A stretch of DNA of 64,000 bases. It comes from Epichloe hybrida (taxonomy: Eukaryota; Ascomycota; Sordariomycetes; Hypocreales; Clavicipitaceae). The notes under the pieces are model-generated. The model did not search any database. It was not told the origin of the DNA and saw only the letters and a program-made list of their open reading frames with translations. The translations under genes and the position numbers were made by a program. Positions 23,179 through 36,051 of the stretch are shown here, in pieces (the stretch's first letter is position 1; every line of letters starts with the position of its first letter). The stretch lies in NCBI GenBank assembly GCA_019022495.1, contig JAFEKR010000003.1, forward strand, positions 4,389,941 to 4,453,940. The letters are read 5' to 3'.

Positions 23179-26100
23179 TCAGGCAGTAAGCTTCTCGCAA
23201 AGGAGGCTCCTTTGCGTGTGATTGACAAATGGCAGAGATGGCGCAGAACGATCAAGGCAAACTTCCAGTCTTAAAAGGTGCAAGGGGCCACTGCAAAGGT
23301 CAAAATTCGTGACCCGAGCCCATGACGACGGCGAAAAGATTAGGCCCTGCGCTAAGGTCCATCGAGCTGTCATCGCCAATTGCATCATAAGCTGGAGTTT
23401 AGATATCTCCGGCTCCGGCTCCGGCGCCTCCCGCTTCGACCTTTTTTCTACGCCATGTGGGTTCTAACTTTTTCTCACCACTGCGGCACTGCCAGACTGG
23501 GCTTTCGGATCCCGCTCTGCTGGAGATTATTATTAATTCCTTACCATCAGAGACTTGTCCCCAATGTGTGTTTCACAGACACTTGAGGAGACACGATCTG
23601 CCTGCACGAAAGGCCTGATGGAAAACAGAAAGATAAGAGGCGAGGCCTTGATCTTGATGTGAGAAGGATGGCTCGTCGATTGAGCTGCTAGCCGGCCTAT
23701 TTGCGCTGAATCTTGCGTATGAGCATGTTTGTTGACTTCAAATGAGCCCCAAAACTCTTCCCTAGCCGGCAGTGCGAATTTTGATAACATCATGGTTCGG
23801 CCGAGTTCAATTCGACGTCACATAAGTGCAGAGGAAGTGGCTCGGTGATATTACGACTCTTAGCTCCTCCCACGGGCTTTCCAAGGCACTGGGTGATCGT
23901 CCAGTCAAGACACCGCTGATCTTTGTGCTGGGATCCACCCGTGTGAAATGATTCATTCCTCGTCATTGTTGTGTTTACGTTTGACTCTGACTGTGTTCCA
24001 TCATTCGTGAAATTGTTGTTGCTGAATGGTGTCAAATCATCTCACAGAGAATGGCGTTTTGCTTTAGCTAGACATCGGTTCGACTTCCAGGCACCTGATG
24101 CTTACTCAACCAGGCGACTTTCGACGATTGGCATGCATCACCCAGTCTGCTAACACCCTGGCCGGATGGCGTTGCAGTCGGAAAAGCCAAGGCACAGGAA
24201 TGCATCTCTCATGTGAGAGAGGAGCACGATATGTGCCCTATCAATTATTTTAGTCGTTGTTATATCGTTATTATATTCCATCCTGGAGCTCTAGCGTTTC
24301 GAATCTCCAATCTGAAGCGTGCGCTGCGGCGTGTGCATCTAGTCTGCCAGATCATCGGCTTATGTCTGCCGTTGATCTAGCCGTCGCTAGGCTAACGTAT
24401 ATCAGCGACGATATTTGGTCACACAACAAAGAGTATTGAGGTCTCGCATGCTCGTTTATTATGACCCCTTCCTGCTTCTTCTGTATTTGATTCATGGTGA
24501 ACAAGGACTGAGGCTTGCCTAAGATTAACCAACGCACATTTATGTGGACGAGATAGTTGATGCCATTATTGGCGGGCTGGCAGGCGCCATACTAGTAGCT
24601 ATAGTGGCGTTCGCGTTCAAGGCATGACAAAAAAACAGATAAGACTTGGAGTGAAACGAACCATCATCACAGTGAAGGAAGCAGTAAATTGCGTTACGAG
24701 AGTAAACTTCCATGTTGAAGATGTCGATCGATGAGAACTGCCCTGGACTGTACGGAGAATGCTTCGTGTGTTGAACCACCGGCATGGCTTGGCTGGGTCG
24801 GCAGATGGACGCTACAGGGCCTCCTCTTCGAGTCAGCTCAGCTCATCAAGCTCAAGTTCAGGAGGGGCAGGCGGCGGCAAAAATTACATACAACATGAGA
24901 GAGACTTCTGGCCCATCTTGGTGTGTGTATGTAATCTTGCTCCGGCTCTGGCCGGGTTGGGAGAAGGGGGGGGGGCGTCTTCTATCATCAATCCGGCGAG
25001 GCCGTACAAGGTCTGTACATGTAGGAGAGATTCGAGCCGGATCCACAGGTATCGTATTCGCGCTATGCTGCTTCGTGTGTAGACTTGATGCTAAAGGTGT
25101 TCCATTCCGCTGCTGACGATGCTAGCAGCGAAAGAAGCCTGTAGAATCTAGCTAGGCGGGTCGGGTACGAGAAGGGACCCCCCCCCCCCTGCAGGTCACC
25201 TGCCACGCTGGGAATTTTCATGCCTGACAACCGGGTCACTAAATGCGCATATCGCGTTTTTTGAATGCATAAGGCCTCACATCACAACGCAATATAACGC
25301 AACAAGGCTCTTTCATGTTGCTCTCTACTATACAGCTATTTCATATAACCGCAGAAGAACACAATCAAAGCTGTTAAAACTAGCAAGCAAGCAAGGGATT
25401 TGTACAGTCTACATACCCCGTGTTTGATTTTGCATGGCTGCAAGCCCCACGCGGGGCGACCACTGTAAGGTCTTATTGGCTTTTATGGGCGAAGCTTCTA
25501 CATGTAGGGACGTTCCAGGGATTTTCAAGGTAGTATGTAAGAGGTACCAGATAGTCCGAGTGGAATACACGTAGTATAAGGTCCTTTATACCTCGCTTAG
25601 CGCTGCGCTAATCCTCGGCCTAAAATGTGATTGGCCTGCTATCCCTAGTCATGTATTCAAATAAAATCAAACAGGGGGTGAGCTGTAATTGGCATGATAT
25701 GCATCTCACTATGCTTGTTCATGCACATGGTCCCCGCAATCAAACCGAACACAAGAAGCCATCTCGCTTCCCCCCAACGGTCATTATGTAGGGTGGCGGC
25801 AGCGGCAGCGGTTAATCTGGCTCGATTCGGTACCGTCGGTCCGACATGCATACAGTCTCTACATTCGTCTCCGTGGAAGTCTGTGGATGCGCCGAATGTA
25901 GTTTCTTTGTCATAATTGGGGTTTGGCTCTCCGCTTTCAGAAGGGTGTAATCCACTCTGCGGAAAGTCTTGTCAACGAATTTGCATACGTGGAAAGTTGG
26001 GGAATTCGGTCCATTTCGCAGTTTGTGATATCTGGGGGCCAAATGACAGCCTGAATATTTGCGGTCCGAACATGGGACCCTTGAATTAGACCGAAGTGGA

Positions 26101-28742
26101 AGAAGGACCTAACAGCGTGAAATTTTTGGATTTCCATGATCCTATCTAGCCATTCAATCATGGGGAATTTAGGTGGCAGAAGCTTGAGAATTTGAGGGAG
26201 TTGACGATCTCTGCTTGCTCCAAGGTTCTAATGTAGGAACAGCACAGCGTCAAAAAATGCCTCATTTTGCAGACCTGTTTCTCTGCGCCTAAAGCTTCGA
26301 CGGGGCCCCGAGCCGACGGGTTGGTGGTGGCCCGGTCTTACTGTATTTCTGCTAGGTAATAGCCGGTCTGGATTCCCTGCTTCCGGGCGCCTCGTTCCCA
26401 CTGCACACCCAGGCATCATGGGCGAATTATGTACAGTAATATGACCTGGTGGATCAAGAAGGCTCGTGCGTACATGTAGATGACCCTGTCGGCAGCCTGC
26501 GGCTTCTCACGACGGCTGAGCAATCAAGAACAAGTTTATTAGCACGCGGCAAGCGGCTGCACACCACACGGCGCGGAAGTGGTCTTCGATTTGCCCAGAG
26601 TTGCGCCCAAGAAATCTGGTGATCTGGTGCAAGGGGGGGCGGGCACGTGGCTCAGCACAAGTCGACGAGAACGATACAGCTGCTGTGCCGCAATGCCATG
26701 ATGCGCCGGTTGTTCGGAAACGAGAGAAGTTGCGAAATATCGCAAATGCAAATGCAAGTTGTTGCTGGCAAAGAAAAAGCCACTCACGAATTTGGCGTGG
26801 CAGGTGACCCAGACCGGGCCTTTGTCGGGCCGCGTTCAATCGTTGTCAGGTTGCGTAGTAAGAGAAAGCCCGCTCCTTCCGCGACGTGTTGGAAAATCTC
26901 TGGGGACTCGGGCAAATCTGGATGCCGTGCTACTACTCCGTGTGTACATGCGGACTACGTGCATGGGCTTGGAGTGCTTGGGAGTGCAGGCAGGTCCTCG
27001 TGTCAAACCCCTGCGCAGGTTTCCATTGTTCCATTCTCGTCTGATGATGATTCAAGCGATTTGCATTGTTTGCGGGGGCCATCGCCAATGCAACAAGCCG
27101 TCTCCCCGCCCCCCGCCTCATCGCCCAAAACAACAAGAATTCTCATCAGCCTCATCGACCAAAGCTACCGGGGTGGGGGGGGGGGGAGGGGGGTTGCCTC
27201 AAAAGCTCCGTGTCCGGAGTACGTCAAACTAATGGTGGTCGTCGACGGCGGCTGACGGCTTGAGCCATTTGAAGGGATCATACCGCGGTGCCTGTCAACG
27301 GACGAGGACTTTCCTGACGACGCCGCAAACGCAGCAGGACGCATACGTGAAAGCCCACGCCAATTCCGTGGAGGGATGGAAATACATATCGAATTTCCGC
27401 CAGTACGAGGACGGATGCACAACGCATGAGCAGGGCATGGTGCGACTGGCCGCTTGGAGGAGCTGCGGCAACAACAACAACAACAACAACGACAACGACG
27501 ACGACGACGACGACGATGACGATGACGACAATAACGCATGGCGTTCATTGCTTTTCTGGTCCCGTGGAAGGAGACGCGGTCATGAAGAAAGCAGTGAGCC
27601 GCCCGCGGGGGCCATTATCCCTGTGTCGCCCCTCCCCAATGCCCTCCACGTCCATGCCAATATCGGCCATGTCCACTTTGGCATCTCCGCCCTTTGCCTG
27701 TCACGAAGCAGACCTTTACCTCACCCGGCGTGAGAGAAGACAAACTCTCTTTGCTCCTAAGAATACCAACACCATAATTTAAACCTATTACAACGTCGCG
27801 ACATCTGTCAATTTGAAATCTTCAATTCCCTGCTCGATACATTTCGAGCCCAAGGCATCGCATCGTTGCCTCTCTCGTCGGCTAAACACTTGGTTGTTCT
27901 GCATTTGTATGTATGTACGGGCCCCAGAGTAATGATCCTTGCTCTTCTTCGGGCCTTCCTGGTCACGTAACGGGGCTTGCATTGACCGTTGGTCCGTCGC
28001 AGATTCTTGTCGAGTCGCTGCGATTTTTATGGAACCTGGCCGTTGGGTCGCTCAACCCGTGAATTTTTTTGTCAAACATTGATCATTGCGCCGGGGAAAA
28101 AGTCTTCACCTTGCCGAAGCCATCAACTCGGTCAGCCCGCGCCAATCCGACTTTTTTTTTTTTTTTTTTTTTTTTGACACGGACTTGTTGGTCTTGCTTG
28201 CTTGCAGGAAATACGACAGAATAAGTAAGTGGAAAGCCAACATTGTGGCCAAACCACCGTGCACAACACGATCCCTCTCCACTTCCAAACTTCCTCAATG
28301 CGCACACACCATCCCTAATACTTGCCTACCCACCACGAGCACACGGTCCCGAGGTGGCCGGGGCCCCCAGGCCGAATCCCACACGCAATCCTCGTCTTCC
28401 CCAAGTCCATGGAAGGCCCATGGGGAAATGCAGTAGGGGTGTGGTATTGGTTGTAACGTTGGCTCTGTTTACTCCCCCACTCACAAATCTACATGTCACA
28501 AGACACACTCAAGAGGGATCCAGTCCAACCCTGTTGAGGATGGAACGTCGGTTCACTCCTCGACGTTATTATGATGACTGACAGACGTGACTGCAATGTA
28601 TAAGTTGGTCCCATTCCCCCCCCCCCCCTTCCCCGCATAACTACCCAGCCGTCTTGCCCATGTTCATGACACAATCAGTTGCTTAAACCCCTACTTACCG
28701 ACACTTCATTCATCCTCAAGAACGAATCGAGGTGCGGCAGTC
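23179..28742. other. Long gene-poor region between PDR pump and sugar transporter
   Basis: This is 5.6 kb with no supportable gene. Its proximal 500 bp should be the PDR promoter and its distal part the sugar transporter promoter. It holds several C/G homopolymers (about 24966-24974, 25178-25188, 27174-27182, 28616-28628), a CAA/GAC compound microsatellite at 27467-27535, a T tract at about 28152-28175, and three TACATGTA palindromes (25016, 25499, 26471). Frames of up to about 200 codons (for example 26647-27255) are low-complexity or G-run driven and lack domain content. Confidence 0.45.
27467..27535. repeat. Compound CAA/GAC/GAT microsatellite
   Basis: About nine CAA/AAC trinucleotides followed by GAC and GAT units. 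It could be read as polyAsn-polyAsp on one strand or polySer on the other, but no convincing gene spans it. Confidence 0.8.
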
Positions 28743-30395
28743 ATGAGTGTCATCAGAAAGGTGTCTCTGTCCAAGCCTCCTGGCGAGGCGGGCAAGTCTT
28801 GGCCTGGCATCGTTGTTGGCTTCTTCGTTGCCTTTGGTGGCGTTCTTTTTGGCTATGATACCGGCACAATCAGTGGCATTCTGGCCATGCCGTACTGGCA
28901 GGATTCTTTCAGCACCGGATATCGAAACCCCAATGGCCACCTCGACGTTACCACTGACCAGGAATCTGCCATTGTATCAATCTTGTCTGCCGGTACATTC
29001 TTCGGTGCCTTGCTATCGCCACTCATGAGCGACCACATTGGCCGGCGTCTGGCTCTCATCATCTCATGCTGGGTCTTCAACCTTGGGGTCATCCTGCAAA
29101 CCGCGTCCACTGCCATTCCCATGTTCCTGGCCGGCCGCTTCTTCGCTGGTCTCGGTGTCGGTTTGATCTCGGCTCTGATTCCTCTATATCAGTCCGAAAC
29201 TGCACCCAAGTGGATTCGTGGCGCAATCGTCGGTGCTTACCAGTTCTCCATTACCGTTGGTCTGCTACTTGCAGCCGTTGTCAACAACTCCAGCAAAGAT
29301 CGATACGACTCTGGCAGCTACCGCATCCCCATTGCCGTCCAGTTTGCGTGGTCCCTCATCCTCTTCATCGGCATGATCATCCTTCCCGAAACACCCCGGT
29401 ATCTGATCAAATCGGGCCAGGGAGAAAAGGCAGCCAAGGCTTTGGGCATGCTTCGTCGACTTCCCGCAGATCATCCTGCCGTCAGTGACGAGCTCGCGGA
29501 GATCAAGGCTTCCCACGACCATGAGATGAGCTTGGGAGCAGCCTCATACCTATCATGCTTCAAGCGCCCGATTTTGAAACGACAGCTCACCGGTATGGCT
29601 CTTCAAGGCCTTCAGCAACTGACGGGAATCAACTTCATCTTTTACTACGGCACCAAGTATTTCCAGAACTCGGGTGTGTCGTCTGGGTTCGTCATCTCCA
29701 TGATCACGTCGGCCATCAACGTGCTCTCTACACTGCCAGGCATGTACATGACTGACAAGTGGGGACGTCGGCCATTGCTGCTCCTCGGCGCCATCGGCAT
29801 GGCCGTCTCGCAACTGGTGGTCGCAGTGTCAGGCACCCTAAGTTCTGGACAAGAGCCCGATGGAAAGGTCACGGTGAAGAACATTGACGGCCAAAAGGTA
29901 GCCGTCGCGTTTTCCTGCATCTACATCTTCTTCTTCGCCTCCACTTGGGGACCTCTCGCTTGGGTAGTCACTGGAGAAATCTTCCCCCTCAAGTCGCGTG
30001 CCAAATCTCTCAGCATGACGACGGCCACCAACTGGCTTTTCAACTGGGCCATTGCCTACTCGACACCTTATCTCGTCAACTACGGTGATGGCTACGCCAA
30101 CCTGCAGTCAAAGATTTTCTTCATCTGGTTCGCGTGCTGCTTCATCTGCATTGCCTTTGTCTACTTCTTCATTTACGAAACGAAGGGTCTCACCCTGGAA
30201 GAGATTGATTTGCTTTACACCGAGGTATCGTCTGCCAGGAAATCGAAGGACTGGAAGCCTCAGAACAGCTGGGTGCAGCGACGAAGCATTGCTCAACAGG
30301 GCGGTGCGGCGGAAGATGAGACGAAGGACAGTGGCAGCCATGGCGAATACAGCCCCGGCGCTTCTCACTTGGAGAAGAATGTCAATGACGTGTAG
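28743..30395 (+). CDS. MFS sugar (hexose) transporter
   Basis: One uninterrupted frame of 550 aa. It has the hallmarks of the sugar porter family: FGGVLFGYDTGTISG in TM1, the loop motif SDHIGRRLAL between TM2 and TM3, PETPRYL after TM6, GLQQLTGINFIFYYGT in TM7, a second DKWGRRPLL, and ETKGLTLEEID after TM12. Twelve membrane spans are visible. The C-terminal tail is about 60 aa and has no long sensor-type extension, so transport rather than sensing is more likely. It should import glucose or related hexoses at the plasma membrane by proton symport. An upstream CCCCGC (28631-28636) matches the CreA/Mig1 consensus on the reverse strand, which would fit glucose repression, but a six-base match is weak evidence. 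The 7TM-RGS gene follows on the same strand 2.1 kb away. Confidence 0.93.
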   Translation: MSVIRKVSLSKPPGEAGKSWPGIVVGFFVAFGGVLFGYDTGTISGILAMPYWQDSFSTGYRNPNGHLDVTTDQESAIVSILSAGTFFGALLSPLMSDHIGRRLALIISCWVFNLGVILQTASTAIPMFLAGRFFAGLGVGLISALIPLYQSETAPKWIRGAIVGAYQFSITVGLLLAAVVNNSSKDRYDSGSYRIPIAVQFAWSLILFIGMIILPETPRYLIKSGQGEKAAKALGMLRRLPADHPAVSDELAEIKASHDHEMSLGAASYLSCFKRPILKRQLTGMALQGLQQLTGINFIFYYGTKYFQNSGVSSGFVISMITSAINVLSTLPGMYMTDKWGRRPLLLLGAIGMAVSQLVVAVSGTLSSGQEPDGKVTVKNIDGQKVAVAFSCIYIFFFASTWGPLAWVVTGEIFPLKSRAKSLSMTTATNWLFNWAIAYSTPYLVNYGDGYANLQSKIFFIWFACCFICIAFVYFFIYETKGLTLEEIDLLYTEVSSARKSKDWKPQNSWVQRRSIAQQGGAAEDETKDSGSHGEYSPGASHLEKNVNDV

Positions 30396-32502
30396 ATATT
30401 GATATGATGAATGCCTTTTGTGTATAGCAGCAGTACATGCGTCTATAAATTTAATGAAATACGTGGTCGCTTTGAAAATTCGACAGAGTTGTCCTGCATG
30501 GCGCGCACATTTGGTTCGTATATTCGAACAAAGAAAGGCAGGGGCCCCGTCCCAGGTACCGTCATCAGTCATCAGTCATCACTCAACAAAGACAAAATCT
30601 CGCCGGCAATCTGTAAATTCGGCGCATGTCCGTCGTATCAATATCAGTCAGCAGATGTTGTTCTCGGTGCACGCCCGCTAGCGCCCAGCGAGAAAACCTG
30701 GCCCGAAATCAAATCCCCTTCAGGAGAGAGAGAGTCTTAATCTCGGGACGCAAACTACTGCTGGATATATGCGCCGGTCAACGGTCCCCGGCCGAGGAGC
30801 TCGTGCTTGACGACACCGAGCATCCGCTTGTCGTGAAGCAGGAAAATGGTGCGCAGGTCGTTGAAGCAGCGAAGACTGACCTCGCTCGCGCAGCATCTCG
30901 GGAGACATGGCGGCCAACTCTCGCTGGTCAGCTCAAGACAGACTTGGAAAACTTGTCTGTCGCCTGGTGGCTTCCTGACTCTCAGATGCTCTTCTTCCCT
31001 TGGCTCCAGCGGCATCCTCTGCATGTCTCGCTCGGATGAGGACTGAACAAAGCCGAGAGTCATGGTCTGCTTCTCTCCCGACCGTCCGAATACAGTACAG
31101 TACCATGGCCTATCTTCTGCAACAAGGCTTCGTTCGTGTTAGGAGCGAAGGCAGGGAATACCAAAGCGAGTCAGCAAAAGACCCTCCATATCACGCCCTG
31201 GAAACCAACCAGGCGGCCCAGGGGCCAGCATCATCACCCGGCCGAGTTGCGGTCTTGATTGACATGGATGTGGGAACATGAAGCTAGTGCAAACGCATGC
31301 AAAAGTGTGCATGAGGTTGAGGGTGAGCTTGTCAATGATGAACGACGCGAGTCGAACAAGAAGAAAAACAGAAGAGACAGCCTTGGGGAGCGCAACAAGT
31401 CTTCGGCTTCCCCCGATTCGCAACCGCGAGCATGGCACGACGCTTGGATCTCTCGGCAGCCTGCACTCCAATCCAGGTTGCCCACCGACGCTCACCAGAA
31501 AGGGATTGCTGTGTCGTCCACTTTCCGATCATCTTCGCCATCATTGTATTATTGTGGAAGCAAGGGGTGCCGGACCCCTGAAGTGGTGGACTTCTGACTT
31601 CTGGGCCAATGTTAATGACTCGCATGACTCGCATGACGCGCGATGATTACAATTGTTCGCCTGCCGCTCCCAGCTTTGAATCATTAACGGTAAAGGCCGG
31701 ATCGTGGCTGGCTCCGAGAACTTCAGGGTCGCCGACGATTGTCGGACCCATGAGAGTGCCGGATGGGTGAGGCTGGTTGTTTTTTCTTTCCTCTTCTTTT
31801 TCCTTTTCTCTTGTCCTCTTTTTTTTTTTTTTTTGCCACCATGTTTGACCCGGCAAATTGGACATCAGCACTCCCAGCCGGGTCCGTATGCCACGGCCAC
31901 GTCCGGATGGCGTTCGAATGGCGTTCGAATGGCGTCAGGATGGCGTCCGCATGGCGTCCGAATGGAACGGTGCGGCGGGGATGGCCACGGGGAGGGCACA
32001 ATCCGCATCATTCAACACTCTCAAAAAGCAAACCAAACATCCGTAGATGGTAAATGCCATGCAGGAAATTCAAACTGCCGAGTCCTCGCCGACACTGGTA
32101 TGATCGGACCCGAATACCTGGGACCACTGCTATCCTGCCTGCTCCCCCTGGACTGGACGGCCAGGGTTTGTCGACGGCCTTTTCCAGAGAGAAGCAAAAG
32201 CAAAATGAAGCTGGCAAACAGCACGAACGACTGGGACACTCTTGTTCGCCAATCTTAGTTTTCTCGCCCTAGTTCGCCGCACACGCCAGCCCCCGATCGT
32301 AGCCCCTGTGCTGTCATGGAGACATAGGACGCCATCAGCCATCAGACCCCGACGAGCTTCTTTAATATATCTATCCATGTCCTCTTGTCCCCCTTCTTTC
32401 TGTTTCCTCGATGCCCTCTTCTTGTTTGGTCACCCGCCATTCTCGGCAGACTCACGCACGAACAACCTGGCAATCAAGCCCGACATTGGACAGCGTACCA
32501 CC
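30396..32502. other. Intergenic region
   Basis: This is 2.1 kb between two plus-strand genes. I find only short frames without domains. It contains a five-unit 11-nt tandem repeat (31906-31965) and a T-rich tract at 31785-31835. The TATA-like TTTAATATAT at 32361-32370 lies about 135 bp before the RGS gene start. Confidence 0.45.
31906..31965. repeat. 11-nt tandem repeat (ATGGCGTTCGA-like)
   Basis: Five imperfect head-to-tail copies of an 11-nt unit beginning ATGGCG. The period is not a multiple of three, so it is unlikely to be coding. Confidence 0.75.
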
Positions 32503-34422
32503 ATGGATTCTGCATCACCGGAAATGTTGGCCAAGCTAACGATATACAACATTCCCCCTGCTCCTCCCAACTTTGACCAAGTCGGCAGGTTCTTCATCGC
32601 ATTCGGGTCAACATGGACGTTGCTCGTCTTCTCGGGCATGATTTTCTGCGCCCTCAACCACAAGAACCCCCTCATCAAGATCCGTTGCATCCCGCTCTCT
32701 TTCGGCGCCATTCTCATGCTTCACTCATACTGGATCCTGGCACAGATTACCTACTCGGTCGGAAGAACCATGCCGGTAGTGCTGGCTTACGATATCCAGT
32801 ACTTCTTCATGGGCATTTACTACCCGCTGGGCATGGCTCTGTTCCACGCCTCGAACCTCCGTTTCCTCCACGTGGCCAAGCTGCAGAAGCAATTCACCAA
32901 TCCCGAACCTCGCGTCCGAGATGGGTGCAATGGTTCCAAGTCTTCCATCCTCTGCCGCATCAGGAATCTGCCCTACACTGTGCGCATCATGCTGTTTATC
33001 GGCATCGGCATGATCTTCCAGGTTTGTCGGATCCCTGCCACTTCGATTGGACGAGAGGCCCCAACTGGCTGGCTGACATTTGTTGCGCAGATTCTCCTTA
33101 CAGTTGCCATGTGGTTTGCTTGCAAAAAGTACCATCCCACCTTTGGACTCCCGGGGACCGAGATCAAGGGAGCTTCCTTGCCAGAGCAACTGGTTGATTT
33201 GGGTCGCGGCTGGGAATGGTGGCCTTCGCTGGTTTGGCAATTCGTTTGGACTTGGATGGTGAGTTAGTTGCCTGATAAAGGCAAGGGAAACGTTGTACAT
33301 TTCCTCCGTAACTGACTTTGTCTAGGTCGCCCTTTATCTGGTCTGGCGCTCATGGGGGATCAGAGACACCATGGGATGGCGCACACAGACCATTGGGTGC
33401 TGCTTGGCCAGTCTTCACGCCATTCCGATGTTCCTCATTGCGTCGTACGTCCCTGCCTTTGAAAAGATTAACGCTTACTATACTCCCAGTCAATGGTAAG
33501 TCTGCCCTCTTCTCCCCCCCCCTCTCTCGGGTGCAAGAGTCACTGACCATGGACTAGGATTCACTTATCCATCATAGTCTTCGAAATCCTCACCGTCTTC
33601 GTCCCCGCTTACCTAGTCATACGATCCTGGGCTTCCGTCCGCAGAGTCAACGACTTGAACAGTAAATGGGAAACCGCCTCGATCCAGAGCTCCATCGGGT
33701 CATCAACCCTGGACTGGAAGAGCTCATCAAACAGCCTGTCCGAGAAGAACAAGGTCGACTACTTTGACGACGAGCTCGGCGACCGACTCCTGACCATGAC
33801 GGCCCTGGACTATGTGCTCAAGGACAACCCTAGTCCGCTGCAGGAATTCTCCGCCATCCACGACTTCTCCGGCGAGAACATTGCGTTCCTCACCCGGGTT
33901 GCCAAGTTCAAGAAGTCGTGGCCCGTCCTGCCAGAGGGAGGACAGAGACTGGATGTGTACAACGAGGCGCTCTCCATCTACACCGACTTCATCAGCACCC
34001 GAGATGCCGAGTTCCCGCTGAACCTGTCCTCTCGAGAGCTCAAGAGTCTCGAGGCCGTCTTCGAGAAAGCCGCGCGCATCTTGATCGGTGAATCTCGCTC
34101 GAACCCGGCGGCTCCCTTTGATATCGAGGCGCCAATGTGCGACCAGCTCCGCAACACGTCCGACCCTGACATCAGCTCCCTTGCCAAGTACCATGGTCAT
34201 GTGCCTGAAAAGTTCGGCATCGACGTCTTCGACGACATCCAGAGCCACGTCAAGTATCTGGTTCTCACCAACACATGGCCCAAGTTTGTCAGTGAGATGC
34301 AGTCACGGAGGCGGTCCAGCGAGACGACCGGACGCAGTGTTGCGACTGCCTCGTCGCAAGCGACCATTGGGAGCCGACTCTCGAGACGTCTGGCCAAAAT
34401 GATGCGCGACCTGGGCTTGTAG
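32503..34422 (+). CDS. Seven-TM protein with C-terminal RGS domain
   Basis: Four exons (32503-33021, 33091-33258, 33326-33495, 33558-34422) join in frame to 573 aa. The ATG lies in a good context (accaccATGG). About 300 N-terminal residues form seven hydrophobic segments, for example FFIAFGSTWTLLVFSGMIFC, RIMLFIGIGMIFQ, LLTVAMWFACKKYHPTFG and HLSIIVFEILTVFVPAYLVI. Residues about 355-500 fit an RGS domain, starting near LTMTALDYVL and including FSGENIAFLTRVAKFKKSW and LSSRELKSLEAVF. RGS domains accelerate GTP hydrolysis on G-alpha subunits. This GPCR-like/RGS arrangement is known in filamentous fungi (GprK-type and related Rgs proteins), so it probably tunes heterotrimeric G-protein signalling at the plasma membrane. 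The first intron is 69 nt and free of stops, so its retention would add 23 residues within the membrane domain. Confidence 0.9.
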
Positions 34423-36051
34423 ACTGCCACGGGCAAAAGGAGGGGGTAAAAGACAACAATTCTAGACTCACTTGTAATAGGGTCTCTTGTGGCCACCCTT
34501 GTTTCTTCTTGTAAATGATTTTCATGTACACCCGGCTTGTTGAGCCCCCTACTATCAACCCTTCTCTTTTGTGCAATATACCTGGCTCTCCATTACCGTG
34601 AAGAGTAAAAAAGCAAGTCTCACAATGAATAAAAAAACTAATTTAGCAAACCCCCGAGTCCTCACAGTGCACGAGCATCGAAGGCAGAGATGAACTTTAC
34701 AGATTTCAGGCGGGACCCCCAAATCAAACTAGCCGCCCCCCCCTCCCCGTGTGAATGTTCGACGTCTTGGCAAGCGGGCTACCGTAATCATACCCGAATA
34801 AATGCCCGATAACAATGGATCCGTCCGGACCCAGCCGGGTTAGACGGCACCGGTTCCGTCAGAGACCCGATCCCGGAGTTTTCCAAACTCGGCTCACGGC
34901 TGCCGGCACCGCTGTACATGTAGAAACATTCAGCAGAAGAGTCAAGATGAACAAGTCATCCAAAGACTGTAGCACGGAGAGTGATTGGATCCGGGACATG
35001 TTCAATGTTCAGCTGTAAAGAATTTCCATGAATCACCTTCTGTTTCCGCCGTATCCCGTTGATCAGCCCTCATTAACCCCCCCCCCCCCCCACGTTGCGA
35101 ACAGAGACCCCGGTATCACCATGTTACGACTTCCCACCGGTACGGTACCGGCATCGTACCTGGCGTGTGCCCCTGGAGGAGCCGCGCCTACATGTTTTCC
35201 GAGGAAGCGGCTTTGAAATTCTGCGCGAGGCCAATCAGGAGGTCAGGGCATGTTGACAAGCGGTCCGAGGTGCGTTCTCTCCGTGCCATGCTGGTGATAC
35301 ATGCCTGTCGCCGAGCGACGTGTTGGTGCGGGAACCGGGAGTAGATGGCTCGGGGAAGGCTCCCGAGGGCACGGCGAAACGGCACGGCGTAGATGAGTCG
35401 GGGGAAGGGAGTCCGCGCCCGGGGCTCGATGAGGGCCTGGGCTGGCTGGGAATGTGGGATACGTGGTTTTGTAAAGTGCTGGGCTGACTGGAATCATGAA
35501 ATACGCAGGTTTCTAATGTCCTAGGCTGACTAGTTTTATAAACCACGTGTTTTCCTAAAGTCCCAGGCCAACGAATTACGAAACAAGTCTTTCCCCTGGG
35601 CAACTTTGGTCCATCTGTTAATATGGTGACTGCTTCTTCCTCATCTCCTGGCCTACGAGAACAAGGGGTAGTAAAACCCTGGGGAAGGGACTTGAACGCT
35701 TACACAGCAGGTGTCAGGTTTCATGTTGTTGCGGTTACATATTCTCCCATCTCAATCTTCTCCCAGTCAAGCAGAACGGCGAGTTGCCTAGAACGCCTGC
35801 ATCCCATGGCTTCGATCTGCACCTCCCGCGGTAAGAAACAATCATAGTGTTGTACAGCAAGTTGGCCGCAAATGATGTCGTTCAAAACAGCCCCCAGCCA
35901 CCCACATTCGCCGACGCCCGTTTATTTCCTCGTAACACCAAGTTGCCGAGCCCATCGTGTTGTAAATCAAACCATCATGTGAAGAAGGGAAAACAAAAAG
36001 AAGAAACCCCCCCCCCCTTCCCATCTATTTCGTCCCCCCTCGGTCTAATTC
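34423..36051. other. Intergenic region between convergent genes
   Basis: This is 1.6 kb between the RGS gene and the chromodomain gene, which converge. It contains C runs at about 34735-34743, 35080-35093 (14 C) and 36006-36017, a TACATGTA palindrome at 34915 and short GC-rich frames. No gene is supported. Confidence 0.45.

Noticed and set aside
26647..27255. 202-codon plus-strand frame
   Set aside because: It is driven by G-rich simple sequence at the end, has no domain, no conserved start context and no neighbouring exons.
27260..27733. 157-codon frame with polyAsn/polyAsp
   Set aside because: The only distinctive feature is the microsatellite itself. The flanks do not look like a conserved protein.
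28631..28636. CreA/Mig1-type site before the sugar transporter
   Set aside because: A six-base degenerate match beside a C homopolymer is expected by chance. I mention it in the gene entry but do not list it as a feature.
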